DNA of 64,000 bases from Mycolicibacterium flavescens (GTDB lineage: Bacteria; Actinomycetota; Actinomycetes; Mycobacteriales; Mycobacteriaceae). A program made the position numbers and the translations under genes. The notes beneath the pieces are model-generated. The model was not told the origin of the DNA. It saw only the letters and a program-made list of their open reading frames with translations, and made no database searches. The stretch lies in NCBI RefSeq assembly GCF_001722335.1, contig NZ_MIHA01000017.1, positions 62,001 to 126,000 of the forward strand, read 5' to 3'. The number at the start of each line of letters is the position of its first letter. Position 1 is the first letter of the stretch. Below are positions 32,533 to 40,937 of this stretch, piece by piece.

Positions 32533-33759
32533 TCAACCGGCGAAGGTCAGGTAGATCAGCAGCACGTTCAGCGCGCTGATCAGCGCGGCGACACCCCAGC
32601 CCGCGATCGTCGTCGCGCGGTGGTTGGTGTCGTCGCCCATCAGCGCGCGGTCGCTGGTCAGCCGGATCAGCGGGATCAGCGCGAACGGGATGCCGAAGGA
32701 CAGCACCACCTGCGAGAGCACCAGCGCGCGGCTCGGGTCGACGCCGATCGCGAGGATCACCAGCGCGGGCAGCAGGGTGATCAGCCGGCGCAGCACCATC
32801 GGGATCGAGCGGTAGAACAGGCCCTGCATGATCATCGCGCCGGCGTAGGCGCCCACCGACGACGACGCCAGCCCCGAGGCGAGCAGGCCGATCGCGAACA
32901 GCAGCGCGACCGTCGGGCCCAGGGTGTCGGCGACCGCGGCGTGCGCGCCCTCGATCGAGTCGGTGTTCTCCCGTCCCTGCAGGTTGGTGGCGGCCACCAG
33001 CACCATCGACAGGTTGACCGCGCCGGCGATGACCATCGCGACGCCGACGTCCCAGCGGGTGGCCCGCAGCAGCATGCGCCGGACCGGGCCGGGTTCGGGG
33101 TGGCCGTGCCGGTCACGGACCAGGCCGCTGTGCAGGTACACCGCGTGCGGCATCACGGTCGCGCCGAGCATCGCGGCCGCGATCAGCACGCTCTCGGTGC
33201 CCGCGAACCGCGGCACCAGCCCGCCCGCGACCTCGCCGACCGGTGGCGCCGAGACGACCAGGCTGGCCAGGAAGCCGACCGCGATGACCGCGAGCAGACC
33301 CGTGATCACGCTCTCGAAGGTGCGTTGGCCGCGCCGGTCCTTGACCACCAGCAGCAGCAGCGAGACGACGCCGGTGATGATGCCGCCGGTGAGCAGCGGC
33401 AGGTCGAACAGCAGGTACAGCGCGATGGCGCCGCCGACGACTTCGGCGAGATCGGTTGCCATGGCGACCAATTCGGCCTGCAGCCAGTAGGCCAGCCGGG
33501 TGGGGCGGCGCATCCTCGCGCCGACGGCTTCGGGCAGTGAGTGCCCGCTGACCAGCCCGAGTTTGGCCGAGAGGTACTGCACCAGGCACGCCATGATGTT
33601 GGCGGCGACGATCACCCAGACCAGCAGGAAGCCGAACTGCGCGCCCGCGCTGACGTTCGCGGCGACGTTGCCCGGGTCGACGTAGGCGATCGCGGCGACG
33701 AACGCGGGCCCGAGCAGCATCAAACCCGGCCGTGGCCGTACCTCGCTGCGCTGGATCAA
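32533..33759 (-). CDS. mntH: Nramp-type divalent metal transporter (MntH)
   Basis: A 408-residue inner-membrane proton-coupled Mn2+/Fe2+ importer with about 11 membrane helices. The first-helix metal motif D-P-G-N (residues 28-31) and the sixth-helix motif M-P-H (in ATVMPHAVYLHS) are both intact. TTG at 33759, after GGGG, begins the ordinary N-terminus. An inverted repeat at 33771-33796 and a TTAGGGTAGCC sequence at 33799 lie just upstream and could bind a metal-sensing repressor. Confidence 0.93.
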   Translation of the reverse strand: MIQRSEVRPRPGLMLLGPAFVAAIAYVDPGNVAANVSAGAQFGFLLVWVIVAANIMACLVQYLSAKLGLVSGHSLPEAVGARMRRPTRLAYWLQAELVAMATDLAEVVGGAIALYLLFDLPLLTGGIITGVVSLLLLVVKDRRGQRTFESVITGLLAVIAVGFLASLVVSAPPVGEVAGGLVPRFAGTESVLIAAAMLGATVMPHAVYLHSGLVRDRHGHPEPGPVRRMLLRATRWDVGVAMVIAGAVNLSMVLVAATNLQGRENTDSIEGAHAAVADTLGPTVALLFAIGLLASGLASSSVGAYAGAMIMQGLFYRSIPMVLRRLITLLPALVILAIGVDPSRALVLSQVVLSFGIPFALIPLIRLTSDRALMGDDTNHRATTIAGWGVAALISALNVLLIYLTFAG

Positions 33760-33770
33760 CGAAACCCCAC

Positions 33771-33817
33771 TTTCTATCCGGGCTTGCGAATAGAAAAGTT
33801 AGGGTAGCCGAAACCTT
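33771..33817. promoter_or_regulatory. Candidate metal-responsive operator upstream of mntH
   Basis: TTTCTATCCG (33771-33780) and CGAATAGAAA (33787-33796) form an inverted repeat matching at 9 of 10 positions with a 6-base centre. Next to it, TTAGGGTAGCC (from 33799) matches the left half of the IdeR-type consensus in 9 of 11 positions, but the right half is poor. Position directly before a metal importer supports regulation; the regulator is uncertain. Confidence 0.45.
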
Positions 33818-33836
33818 CGGCGTGTCGGTGAGGGGG

Positions 33837-34082
33837 TTACTTGCCCCAGCCGCCGAGGTTGATCACCAGGCCGCCGCCCCACGGCCAACCACCCCAGTAG
33901 GGGCCGGTCTGGACCGACGGTGAAGTGACGATCTGCGAACTGCCGTTGGTCTGGCACTGCGTGGTGTTGGGTCCGACGTTGGCGCACTGCGGAGCGGCGG
34001 CGGCGATCGGAGAGGCGAACAGGGCCGCGCCGATTGCGCCTACGGCGAGAACGGGTGCGGCGTAATGAGAGAAAGAGTTCAT
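33837..34082 (-). CDS. Small secreted protein, paralogue A
   Basis: An 81-residue precursor with a signal peptide (about 1-29, ending A-A-A-A). The mature part has two Cys (C-A-N-V-G-P-N-T-T-Q-C) and a Gly/Trp-rich end (GGWPWGGGL). An AGGAGG ribosome site precedes the ATG. It shares the layout of the protein at 34168-34434: signal peptide, Cys pair around a T-T motif, Q-I, then PWG. Function unknown. Confidence 0.78.
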   Translation of the reverse strand: MNSFSHYAAPVLAVGAIGAALFASPIAAAAPQCANVGPNTTQCQTNGSSQIVTSPSVQTGPYWGGWPWGGGLVINLGGWGK

Positions 34083-34106
34083 GCGATGGCCTCCTAAGGC
34101 CATAAA

Positions 34107-34121
34107 ACCGCTGTCGGCGGT
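34107..34121 (-). terminator. Weak terminator-like hairpin
   Basis: ACCGC and GCGGT flank five bases, with A and T runs on either side. It lies 46 bases beyond the stop of the secreted-protein gene at 34168-34434 and 25 bases before the start of its paralogue, so it could partly separate the two transcripts. Confidence 0.4.
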
Positions 34122-34167
34122 GTTTTGTTCCGCCGCGTGAAAGGCGTTGCGCCTCAACCCCGATGGA

Positions 34168-34434
34168 TCAGGGGAAGAAGAAGCCGTCGCCTTCCCACAT
34201 GCTGCCCCAGGGGCCGACGTACTCCTGCTCGGCGGGGGTGGCGTTGATCTGGACGTTGCCCGGAGTGGCGCATTCGGTGGTGGACCCGCCGATGGCCTGC
34301 GCGCCGCCGGTGTCCACACACTGCGGCAGTGTCGGATTGGCCGGTTCCGCACCGGCCAGCGGTGCTGCGGCCAGACCCGCCGCGATGGCGCCCGCGGCGA
34401 TCACCGGTGCGAGATAACGAAGTGTGGTCCGCAT
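34168..34434 (-). CDS. Small secreted protein, paralogue B
   Basis: An 88-residue precursor with a signal peptide (about 1-30, ending L-A-G-A). The mature part has C-V-D-T-G...T-T-E-C, V-Q-I-N and G-P-W-G-S-M-W, paralleling paralogue A. ATG at 34434 is preferred over GTG 34440 because AAGGA lies seven bases upstream. Such small exported Cys-pair proteins are common in mycobacteria and uncharacterised. Confidence 0.78.
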   Translation of the reverse strand: MRTTLRYLAPVIAAGAIAAGLAAAPLAGAEPANPTLPQCVDTGGAQAIGGSTTECATPGNVQINATPAEQEYVGPWGSMWEGDGFFFP

Positions 34435-34467
34435 AGGCACGTCCTTCTGTCTAGGTCTACCCCGGCC

Positions 34468-35544
34468 TCATCGCACAGCGTACAACCCTTTTCCGGTGAT
34501 CAGCGGCAAGTCGAGGGTGGTGCGGATGCCCGGCGCGGCGGCGACGACCGCGGGGATCGCGTTGACGACGCGCGCGGCGGTCGCGACCAGACCGGCGTGG
34601 TTGTGGTCGCCGTTGGGGCTGCTCAGGCACAGGTCGACGGTGTAGGACGGCTCCCCGGTGATCTCGAGGCGGTACGACCCGCCCTCCTGCGCGGGCTGCG
34701 GCCAGTCGGGGTGCAGATCGTCGCGCAGCCGGGTGACGTGTTCGAGGACGACGGCCACCTGATCGTCCTTGATGCCCTGCACCTCGAAGCGCAGCGCGGC
34801 CGCGGTGCCCTTGGCGATGTGCCCGGCGGCGATGTCGAAGTCCTCCGGCGCGGGCTCGCGGACGTAGGTCTCGACCACCTTGTCGAGTTCGATGCCCAGT
34901 CCGGCCGCCAACTGGCGCACCACCGAACCCCACGCCAGAGAAAGCACACCGGGCTGCAGCAGCATCGGGATCTCGTCGAGCGGCTTGCCGAACCCCATCA
35001 CGTCGAACATGACGGTGGCGCTGTCGTAGGTGTCGTAGTTGATGATCTCCATGCAGCGGATCTGTTCGATGCGCTGACAGGTGCCGGCGAGCGCCAGCGG
35101 CAGCAGGTCGTTGGCGAACCCCGGGTCGATGCCATTTACAAACAAGGTCGAACACGCGGTCTGCGTGGCCTCCTCGATCGGCTTGACCAGCTCGTCGGGC
35201 AGCACCTGCCAGGGGTACTGCAAAAAGACCGCGCTGCTGCCGACGACGTTGACGCCCGCGGCCAGGATGCGGCGGTAGTCCTCGAGCGCCTCGGGCAGCC
35301 GGTTGTCGGCCATCGCGGTGTAGACCGCGCAGTCCGGTTTAGCCGCCAGGATCTCGTCGAGGTCCGTCGTCGCGGTGATGCCCGTCGAAACCCCAAGTCC
35401 GGCAAGCTCACCCGCGTCCCTGCCGGCCTTCGACTCCGAGGACACCCACACGCCGGTGAGCTCGTACTGCGGGTCGTTGATGAGCTGGGTCAGCGCGTGC
35501 CGTCCGACGTTGCCGGTGCCTATCGCGGCCACTTTGATGGTCAT
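34468..35544 (-). CDS. DapB-like NAD(P)-dependent dehydrogenase
   Basis: A 358-residue protein with an N-terminal Rossmann domain (VAAIGTGNVGRHALTQL) of the dihydrodipicolinate-reductase type, and a long C-terminal domain unlike DapB itself, closer to 2,4-diaminopentanoate dehydrogenase-like proteins. Mycobacteria carry several such homologues, often within lipid or steroid clusters. AGAGGAG precedes the ATG. It lies 11 bases after the SDR gene on the same strand, behind a KstR-like box, which suggests a role in lipid or sterol metabolism. Confidence 0.8.
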   Translation of the reverse strand: MTIKVAAIGTGNVGRHALTQLINDPQYELTGVWVSSESKAGRDAGELAGLGVSTGITATTDLDEILAAKPDCAVYTAMADNRLPEALEDYRRILAAGVNVVGSSAVFLQYPWQVLPDELVKPIEEATQTACSTLFVNGIDPGFANDLLPLALAGTCQRIEQIRCMEIINYDTYDSATVMFDVMGFGKPLDEIPMLLQPGVLSLAWGSVVRQLAAGLGIELDKVVETYVREPAPEDFDIAAGHIAKGTAAALRFEVQGIKDDQVAVVLEHVTRLRDDLHPDWPQPAQEGGSYRLEITGEPSYTVDLCLSSPNGDHNHAGLVATAARVVNAIPAVVAAAPGIRTTLDLPLITGKGLYAVR

Positions 35545-35555
35545 GTACGTCTCCT

Positions 35556-36347
35556 CTAGAGATCCGGGATGGGCATGTCGAGGTTGGGGAAGGTCAGCCC
35601 GCCGTCGACCTCGAGCGTCTTGCCGGTCAGGTAACTGCCGGCCGGCGAGGCCAGATACACCGCGGCCGCGGCGATGTCCTCCGGCTGGCCCAGCCGGCGC
35701 AGCGGGGTGGCCTTCTCCATGGGGTCGCGCAGGTCGTCGTTGGACGCGACGATGTCGAGCGCCGAGGTGAGAATCGAACCGGGCGCGATCGCGTTCACCC
35801 GGATGCGCGGGCACAGATCGAGTGCGGCCAGCCGCGTGTAGTGGGCGAGCGCGGCCTTCGCGGTGCCGTAGGCGGCGAACCCGCGCCCGGCCAACCGGCC
35901 CATCGTCGACGTGACGTTGATGATGCTGCCGCCGCCGGCGTGTTCGAGCATCAACGGCACCGCGGCCGTCGTCAGCGCATGGGCGGTGGCGACGTTGAAC
36001 GTGAATGCGTCGCGCATGTCCTTGGTCGACGTGCTCAGCAGCGCGTTCGGCATGGTGCCGCCGACGTTGTTGACGACGATGTCTAGTTTGCCGAAGGCCT
36101 CGACCGCGGCACCGGCGAGCGTCGCGGTGTCCTCGGGGTGAGCGAGGTCGGCCACCACGATGTGGGCCCGCCGCCCGACCCCGCGGATCTGCTCGGCGAC
36201 CTCTTCGAGTTGCGACTGCGTCCGCGCCGCGATCACCACGTCTGCACCGGCTTCCGCGAAGGCGACCGCCATCGCGGCGCCGAGTCCGCGGCCCGCGCCG
36301 GTCACCACCGCGACCCGGTCGTCCAGGCGGAATCTGTCAAGAATCAC
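35556..36347 (-). CDS. Short-chain dehydrogenase/reductase
   Basis: A 263-residue classical [11 protein letters not shown] (residues 16-23) binds NAD(P), N-N-V-G is the NNAG equivalent, S-T-M supplies the catalytic Ser region and YGTAK supplies Tyr and Lys; the C-terminal L-E-V-D-G-G is typical of the FabG-like group. It is the first gene of a two-gene minus-strand operon with the DapB-like dehydrogenase and is preceded by a KstR-like palindrome 64 bases before its GTG start. Confidence 0.9.
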   Translation of the reverse strand: MILDRFRLDDRVAVVTGAGRGLGAAMAVAFAEAGADVVIAARTQSQLEEVAEQIRGVGRRAHIVVADLAHPEDTATLAGAAVEAFGKLDIVVNNVGGTMPNALLSTSTKDMRDAFTFNVATAHALTTAAVPLMLEHAGGGSIINVTSTMGRLAGRGFAAYGTAKAALAHYTRLAALDLCPRIRVNAIAPGSILTSALDIVASNDDLRDPMEKATPLRRLGQPEDIAAAAVYLASPAGSYLTGKTLEVDGGLTFPNLDMPIPDL

Positions 36348-36410
36348 GATCGGTCCCTTCCCTCGACGGGCGAACCGTAGCAGGGCCGAGGACCGCTCGT
36401 GAGCGGTTTC

Positions 36411-36424
36411 TGAAACACGTTCTA
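36411..36424. promoter_or_regulatory. KstR-like operator
   Basis: TGAAACACGTTCTA fits the mycobacterial KstR palindrome TNNAACNNGTTNNA at every defined position. KstR represses cholesterol and lipid catabolism genes. It lies upstream of the SDR/DapB-like operon. A second match occurs at 62306-62319. Confidence 0.65.
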
Positions 36425-36501
36425 ATTCCCGCCGACTGTGAAGCCACGGCGACTGAACGCGCGAAAAATCGCCACCAGTTCACACTCGGGGCGAAGGGCG
36501 G

Positions 36502-37476
36502 TTATTTCTTGGCGGCCTTCTTCGCCGGGGTCTTTTTGGCGGCGGTCTTGTTGGCGGCGGTCTTCTTCGCAGGCGACTTCTTCGCGGCGGACTTCTTGGC
36601 CGGGGCTTTCTTCGCGGCCTTTTTGGCCGGCGCCTTCTTGGCGGGCTTGTCGCCGTCGTCCCCATCGCCCGACCCCGAGCGGCCCTCGCGACGCGCCTTG
36701 ACGGAGGCTTCGAGCTTGGCCAGCAGATCGGAGACATCCTCGGTCTCGTCGAGTTCCTGAGGCTGGTCCTCGGTGGTAAACGCCTCTCCGCCTTCGAGTT
36801 TGGCCTGAATCAACTCGCGCAGGTGTTCCTGGTAGTTGTCGTGGTAGCGGTCGGGGTTGAAGTCGTCGGTCATCGAGTCGACGACCTGGCTGGCCATCTT
36901 CAACTCGGCCGGCTTGATCTCGACTTCCTTGTCCAGCACCGGGAAGTCCGGGTCGCGGATCTCGTCGGGCCACAGCAGCGTCTGGATGACCATCACGTCG
37001 CGCTTGGAGAAGTCCTGCACCCGCAGCGCGGCCAGGCGGGTCTTGTTGCGCAGCGCGAAGTGCACGATCGCGACGCGGTCGGTCTCCTTGAGCGTCTTGG
37101 TCAGCAGCACGTAGGACTTCGACGACTTGCCCTCGGGTTCGAGGAAATAACTGCGGTCGTACATCATCGGGTCGATGTCGCTGGCCGGGACGAACTCCAG
37201 CACCTCGATCTCGCGGCTGCGCTCCTCGGGCAGCGTGGAGATGTCCTCGTCGGTGATGATGACGGTCTGCCCGTCGTCGGACTCGTAGGCCTTGGCGATG
37301 TCGCGGTACTCGACCTCTTCACCGTCGAGTTCGCAGACGCGTTTGTAGCGGATGCGCCCGTTGTCCTTGGCGTGCACCTGGTGGAACTTGACGTCGTGGT
37401 CCTGCGTCGCCGAGTACACCTTCACCGGGACGTTCACCAGGCCGAACGCGATCGAGCCCTTCCATATGGAACGCAT
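36502..37476 (-). CDS. ku: Ku DNA-end-binding protein (NHEJ)
   Basis: A 324-residue homodimeric Ku that binds double-strand break ends and recruits LigD. The core (1-about 255) opens MRSIWKGSIAFGLVNVPVK, the standard bacterial Ku start. Residues about 275-324 form a Lys/Ala/Pro-rich tail built of PAKK-like repeats, which in mycobacterial Ku aids DNA binding. The ATG shares one base with the stop of the upstream sugar kinase (TGATG), so ku is the last gene of a polyol operon, an unusual arrangement. Confidence 0.97.
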   Translation of the reverse strand: MRSIWKGSIAFGLVNVPVKVYSATQDHDVKFHQVHAKDNGRIRYKRVCELDGEEVEYRDIAKAYESDDGQTVIITDEDISTLPEERSREIEVLEFVPASDIDPMMYDRSYFLEPEGKSSKSYVLLTKTLKETDRVAIVHFALRNKTRLAALRVQDFSKRDVMVIQTLLWPDEIRDPDFPVLDKEVEIKPAELKMASQVVDSMTDDFNPDRYHDNYQEHLRELIQAKLEGGEAFTTEDQPQELDETEDVSDLLAKLEASVKARREGRSGSGDGDDGDKPAKKAPAKKAAKKAPAKKSAAKKSPAKKTAANKTAAKKTPAKKAAKK

Positions 37477-38423
37477 CAGCCCAGTATGGCTGATCCCCGG
37501 GCCGCATCGCGGGTAGCTCGATCAGGCAGTTGGGCGCCGGGGCGGGCCACGGTCAACGCCGACGACAGCGCGGCGGTGCGCACCACCTCGGTCAGCGTCG
37601 CCGTGTCGATCCGCGCGAGGTCGCGGCGCCGCTGCGCTCCGAGCAGGTCCAGCGACCACAGCGCGTCGATCAGCCCGGCCATGAACGCGTCCCCGGCGCC
37701 GACGGTGTCGACCACCTCGACCCGGTAGGCCGGCACGTGCACGGTGCCCGCCGCGCACGTCGCGAACGCGCCGCGCCCGCCCATCGTGACCGCGACGATC
37801 GACGGGCCCAGCGACAGCCACGTCTGCGCCTTCTCCTCGGGGGAGCGGTCAGGGTCGAGCCATTCCATGTCCTCGTCGCTGGCCTTGACCACGTCGCAGC
37901 GTTCGATCAGCCGGGCGATGCGGCCCCGCACCGTTTGAGCTTCCCCGTCACCGACCAGCGCCGGGCGCACATTCGGGTCGAACGTCACGGTCGCCGCCGT
38001 GTGGTAGGTGTCGAGCAGCGCCGCGGTGGCCCGGCAGCCCGGCTCGAGCGTCGTCGCTATCGACCCGCTGTGCGCGACCAGCGGCGGTGCCACCTCGGGG
38101 GTGCCGGACAGCTGCCAGTCGATGTCGAACTCGTAGCGGGCCGACCCCTGCTCGTCGAGCATCGCCCTGGCCGTCGGCGTCCGCGCCGCCGTGGTGCTTC
38201 CCGAAACCATCTGCACCCCGGCCTGTTCGGCGTAGTCGACGATGCGGCGGCCGCGGTCGTCGGTGCCGATGTGGGTGAGGAAGTCGACGTCGCGGCCCAG
38301 CCGTGCCAGGCCGACGGCGACGTTGAGCGGGCTGCCGCCGACGTACTCGCCCTCGACCTCGCCGCCGCGTTCGACGATGTCGATGAGTGCCTCGCCGATC
38401 ACCAGCGCCCGCGGCGCGGTCAC
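37476..38423 (-). CDS. PfkB family carbohydrate kinase
   Basis: A 315-residue ribokinase-type sugar kinase, probably phosphorylating the ketose made by the adjacent polyol dehydrogenases (fructose or xylulose). The first signature YVGGSPLNVAVGLARLG and the second, DTVGAGDAFMAG with catalytic Asp, are intact. GTG at 38423 overlaps the dehydrogenase stop by GTGA. Its own stop overlaps the ku ATG. Fructokinase versus xylulokinase-type specificity cannot be fixed by eye. Confidence 0.9.
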   Translation of the reverse strand: MTAPRALVIGEALIDIVERGGEVEGEYVGGSPLNVAVGLARLGRDVDFLTHIGTDDRGRRIVDYAEQAGVQMVSGSTTAARTPTARAMLDEQGSARYEFDIDWQLSGTPEVAPPLVAHSGSIATTLEPGCRATAALLDTYHTAATVTFDPNVRPALVGDGEAQTVRGRIARLIERCDVVKASDEDMEWLDPDRSPEEKAQTWLSLGPSIVAVTMGGRGAFATCAAGTVHVPAYRVEVVDTVGAGDAFMAGLIDALWSLDLLGAQRRRDLARIDTATLTEVVRTAALSSALTVARPGAQLPDRATRDAARGSAILG

Positions 38424-39841
38424 GGGGTGTCCTTGTTCATCAACGCCTCCAGTGTCGCGCGCGCACCGTCGCGGTGCAGGGACTCCAGCGCCCACACGTA
38501 CGCCTCGACGAACCGCTCGTGGTCCGCGAGATCGCCGAACACCGAGGTGTTTTCGATGAACGCGGTCGGGTTGTCACGCTGGCTGCGGGCGATCGGGACG
38601 AGCGTGTCGGCGAGTTGGTCCTGCACGTCGATCGGTTCGCCGTGCTCGTCGACGCCCTCGGCGTAGCGCGCCCAACTCGCCACCGTGGCCGCCGACAACG
38701 CGATCGGCGCGCCGGTCCGCAGGTTCTCCCGGATCACCGGCAGCAGCCACTTCGGGATGCGGTCCGACGATCCGTAGCACAACCGGGCCACGGTGTCGCG
38801 GACACCCGGATTGGCGAACCGCTCGATCAGCGTGCGCTTGTAGTCGGGCAGGTCGATACCGGGCACGGGTTTGAGTGTCGGGGTTGCCTCGTCGTCCATG
38901 TAGGCCCGCAGGAAATCGGCGAACAGCGGATCACCGGCCGCGTCGTGCACCAGCCGGTAGTCGGCGAGATAGGCGAAATAGCAGAGGCTTTGGTGGCTGG
39001 CGTTGAGCAGGCGCAGCTTCATCAGCTCATACGGTGTGACGTCGTCGACCAGCAGCACGCCGACGTCCTCGTACGGTGGCCGCCCGTCGCTGAAGTCGTC
39101 CTCGAGCACCCACGACGTGAACGGCTCGGCCACCACCGGCCAGCGGTCGTCGACGCCGAATTCGCTTGCCACCAACTCGATCACGTCGGCGGTGGTGGAG
39201 GGGGTGATCCGGTCGACCATCGAGTTGGGGAACTTGGTGTTCGCGGTGATCCACTCGCCGAGGCCGGGATGCGCGCGTTCGGCGTAGGTGGTGAACGTGT
39301 GCCGTGCGACGTCGCCGTTGCCCTCGATGTTGTCGCACGAGACGATCGTCGGTGAGCCGGTGCCGCGGTCGCGGCGACGCGCCAGCGCCTCGGCGACCAG
39401 ACCGAAGACGTTCACGCCGTCGCCGAGGTTGTCGATGTTGTAGCCGCCCTCGGTGATCGTCAGCGAAACGATCCGGGTGCTCGGTGCGGCCAGCAGTTCG
39501 ATCACCGACTCCGGATCGTCGGGCGCGTAGCGGTAGTCGACGATCGAACCGATCACCCGCGCCTCGCGGGTGCCGTCGGGCTTCTCGAGCAGCAGCGTGT
39601 AGAGCCCGTCCTGGGCGGCCATCACGTCGGCCATCTTGCGGTCGGATGGCATCACCCCGACCCCGCAGATGCCCCACTCGGAGCCCTGTCCCTGTTCCAT
39701 CAGCTGGTCGACGTACATCGCCTGATGCGCGCGGTGGAAGCCGCCGACCCCGAAATGCACTATGCCGACTGAGATTTCGGACCGGTCATAGGTGGGTTTG
39801 GCGATGTCGAGCTGCGCCAGCGTCGAGTTGTCGAGCTTCAT
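38420..39841 (-). CDS. Mannitol dehydrogenase family polyol dehydrogenase
   Basis: A 473-residue NAD(P)-dependent long-chain dehydrogenase that oxidises mannitol or arabinitol to a ketose. The N-terminal HFGVGGFHRAHQA motif is the family cofactor signature, and the C-terminal half includes LKLRLLNASHQSL with the catalytic Lys helix. Length is typical. ATGA and GTGA overlaps tie it to the dehydrogenase and kinase genes around it. Confidence 0.93.
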   Translation of the reverse strand: MKLDNSTLAQLDIAKPTYDRSEISVGIVHFGVGGFHRAHQAMYVDQLMEQGQGSEWGICGVGVMPSDRKMADVMAAQDGLYTLLLEKPDGTREARVIGSIVDYRYAPDDPESVIELLAAPSTRIVSLTITEGGYNIDNLGDGVNVFGLVAEALARRRDRGTGSPTIVSCDNIEGNGDVARHTFTTYAERAHPGLGEWITANTKFPNSMVDRITPSTTADVIELVASEFGVDDRWPVVAEPFTSWVLEDDFSDGRPPYEDVGVLLVDDVTPYELMKLRLLNASHQSLCYFAYLADYRLVHDAAGDPLFADFLRAYMDDEATPTLKPVPGIDLPDYKRTLIERFANPGVRDTVARLCYGSSDRIPKWLLPVIRENLRTGAPIALSAATVASWARYAEGVDEHGEPIDVQDQLADTLVPIARSQRDNPTAFIENTSVFGDLADHERFVEAYVWALESLHRDGARATLEALMNKDTP

Positions 39842-40871
39842 GACACCGTCACCACCGTCTTGACGGTACCCGGCGTGCGGTCGGAGTCCAGCGCCTCGGC
39901 GGTGTTCTCCAGCGGGAAGCGGGCGGTCACCATCGCATCGACGTCGACGCGCCCGGACTCCACCAGCGCGATCGCCGTCGGCCAGGTGTTCGCGTACCGG
40001 AACACCCCGGTGAGCACCAGCTCGCGGTTCTGGATCACCTGCACCGGCAGCTCCATCGACTCGGCGCCCAGCCCGACGAGCACCACGTTGCCGGCCGGGC
40101 GCACCGCGCGGATGCCGTCGGCCACCGCCGAGGGCGCCCCCGACGCGTCGATGAACGCGTCGACCCCGAGGTCGGGCAGCGGGCCGGTCGTCGGGTCCAA
40201 CACCTCGGTCGCGCCGAACGAGCGCGCCTGCTCGCGGCGGGCGCCGTCGGGGTCGCTGACGATGATGTCGGTGGCGCCGTAGGCCCGCGCGAGCTGGGTG
40301 AGACGATCCCGATCGGGCCCGCCCCGGTGATCAGCACGCGGGACCGGCCGTCGACACCCGCCTTGCGGACCGAGGCGATGCCCACCGACAGCGGTTCGCA
40401 CAGCGCGGCGGCCTCGTCGCTCATCGTGTCGGGGACCGGGTGAGCGAAGTCCGCGCCGATCGTCACGTAGTCGCACAGCGCGCCGTCGACCGGCGGCGTC
40501 GCGAAGAACCGCATGTGCGGGCAGAGGTTGTAGTGCCCGCGCCGGGTCTCCGCACTGTCGGGATCGGGCCGCTGCGGTTCGATCGACACCCGTTGGCCGA
40601 TGCGGGCCGGGTCGACGCCCGCGCCCACGTCGACGATCGTGCCGGCGGCCTCGTGGCCGAGCACCAGGGGCCCCTCGACGACGAAGTCGCCGATGCGGCC
40701 GTGCCGGTAGTAGTGCGTGTCCGACCCGCAGACCCCCACCGAGGAGACCCGAATCAGCACGTCACCGGGGTCGGGACGCGGCACGGGCCGTTCGTGCATC
40801 TCGATCCGGCCGGGTTCGACGAGGACTGCGGCCCGCATGAGGGCGCCCGATGAGGGTGTTGTCTGCGTCAC
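39838..40871 (-). pseudogene. Zn-dependent sorbitol/polyol dehydrogenase with frameshift
   Basis: A medium-chain Zn alcohol dehydrogenase of the sorbitol dehydrogenase type. The first part (from 40871) has GVCGSDTHYYRHG, GHEAAGTIVD and CEPLSVG, covering the catalytic Zn ligands; the frame breaks at about 40301 in the nucleotide-binding motif ITGAGPIGIV, and the rest continues in another frame as LTQLARAYGATDIIVSDPDG. A single-base deletion (GTCTCACC for probable GTCNTCACC) explains it. Restored, the protein would be 344 residues, the normal length. It is either a recent inactivation or a sequencing error, since both flanks are well conserved. Confidence 0.85.
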
Positions 40872-40889
40872 ATCCCCATGCTAACGTCA

Positions 40890-40923
40890 TGAGCATCTAC
40901 TCGCATCCCTGAGCATTTGCTCA
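40890..40923. promoter_or_regulatory. Paired operators of the polyol island
   Basis: TGAGCATCTACTCG (40890-40903) and the perfect 14-base palindrome TGAGCATTTGCTCA (40910-40923) are spaced 20 bases, two helical turns. They lie in the divergent region between the polyol dehydrogenase genes and the SorC regulator, which probably binds them. Confidence 0.65.
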
Positions 40924-40937
40924 AGCCAGGAGGGTCT

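Noticed and set aside
36502..36660. Tandem repeats encoding a possible separate small protein
   Set aside because: They are the Lys/Ala/Pro-rich tail of Ku, a normal feature of mycobacterial Ku proteins.
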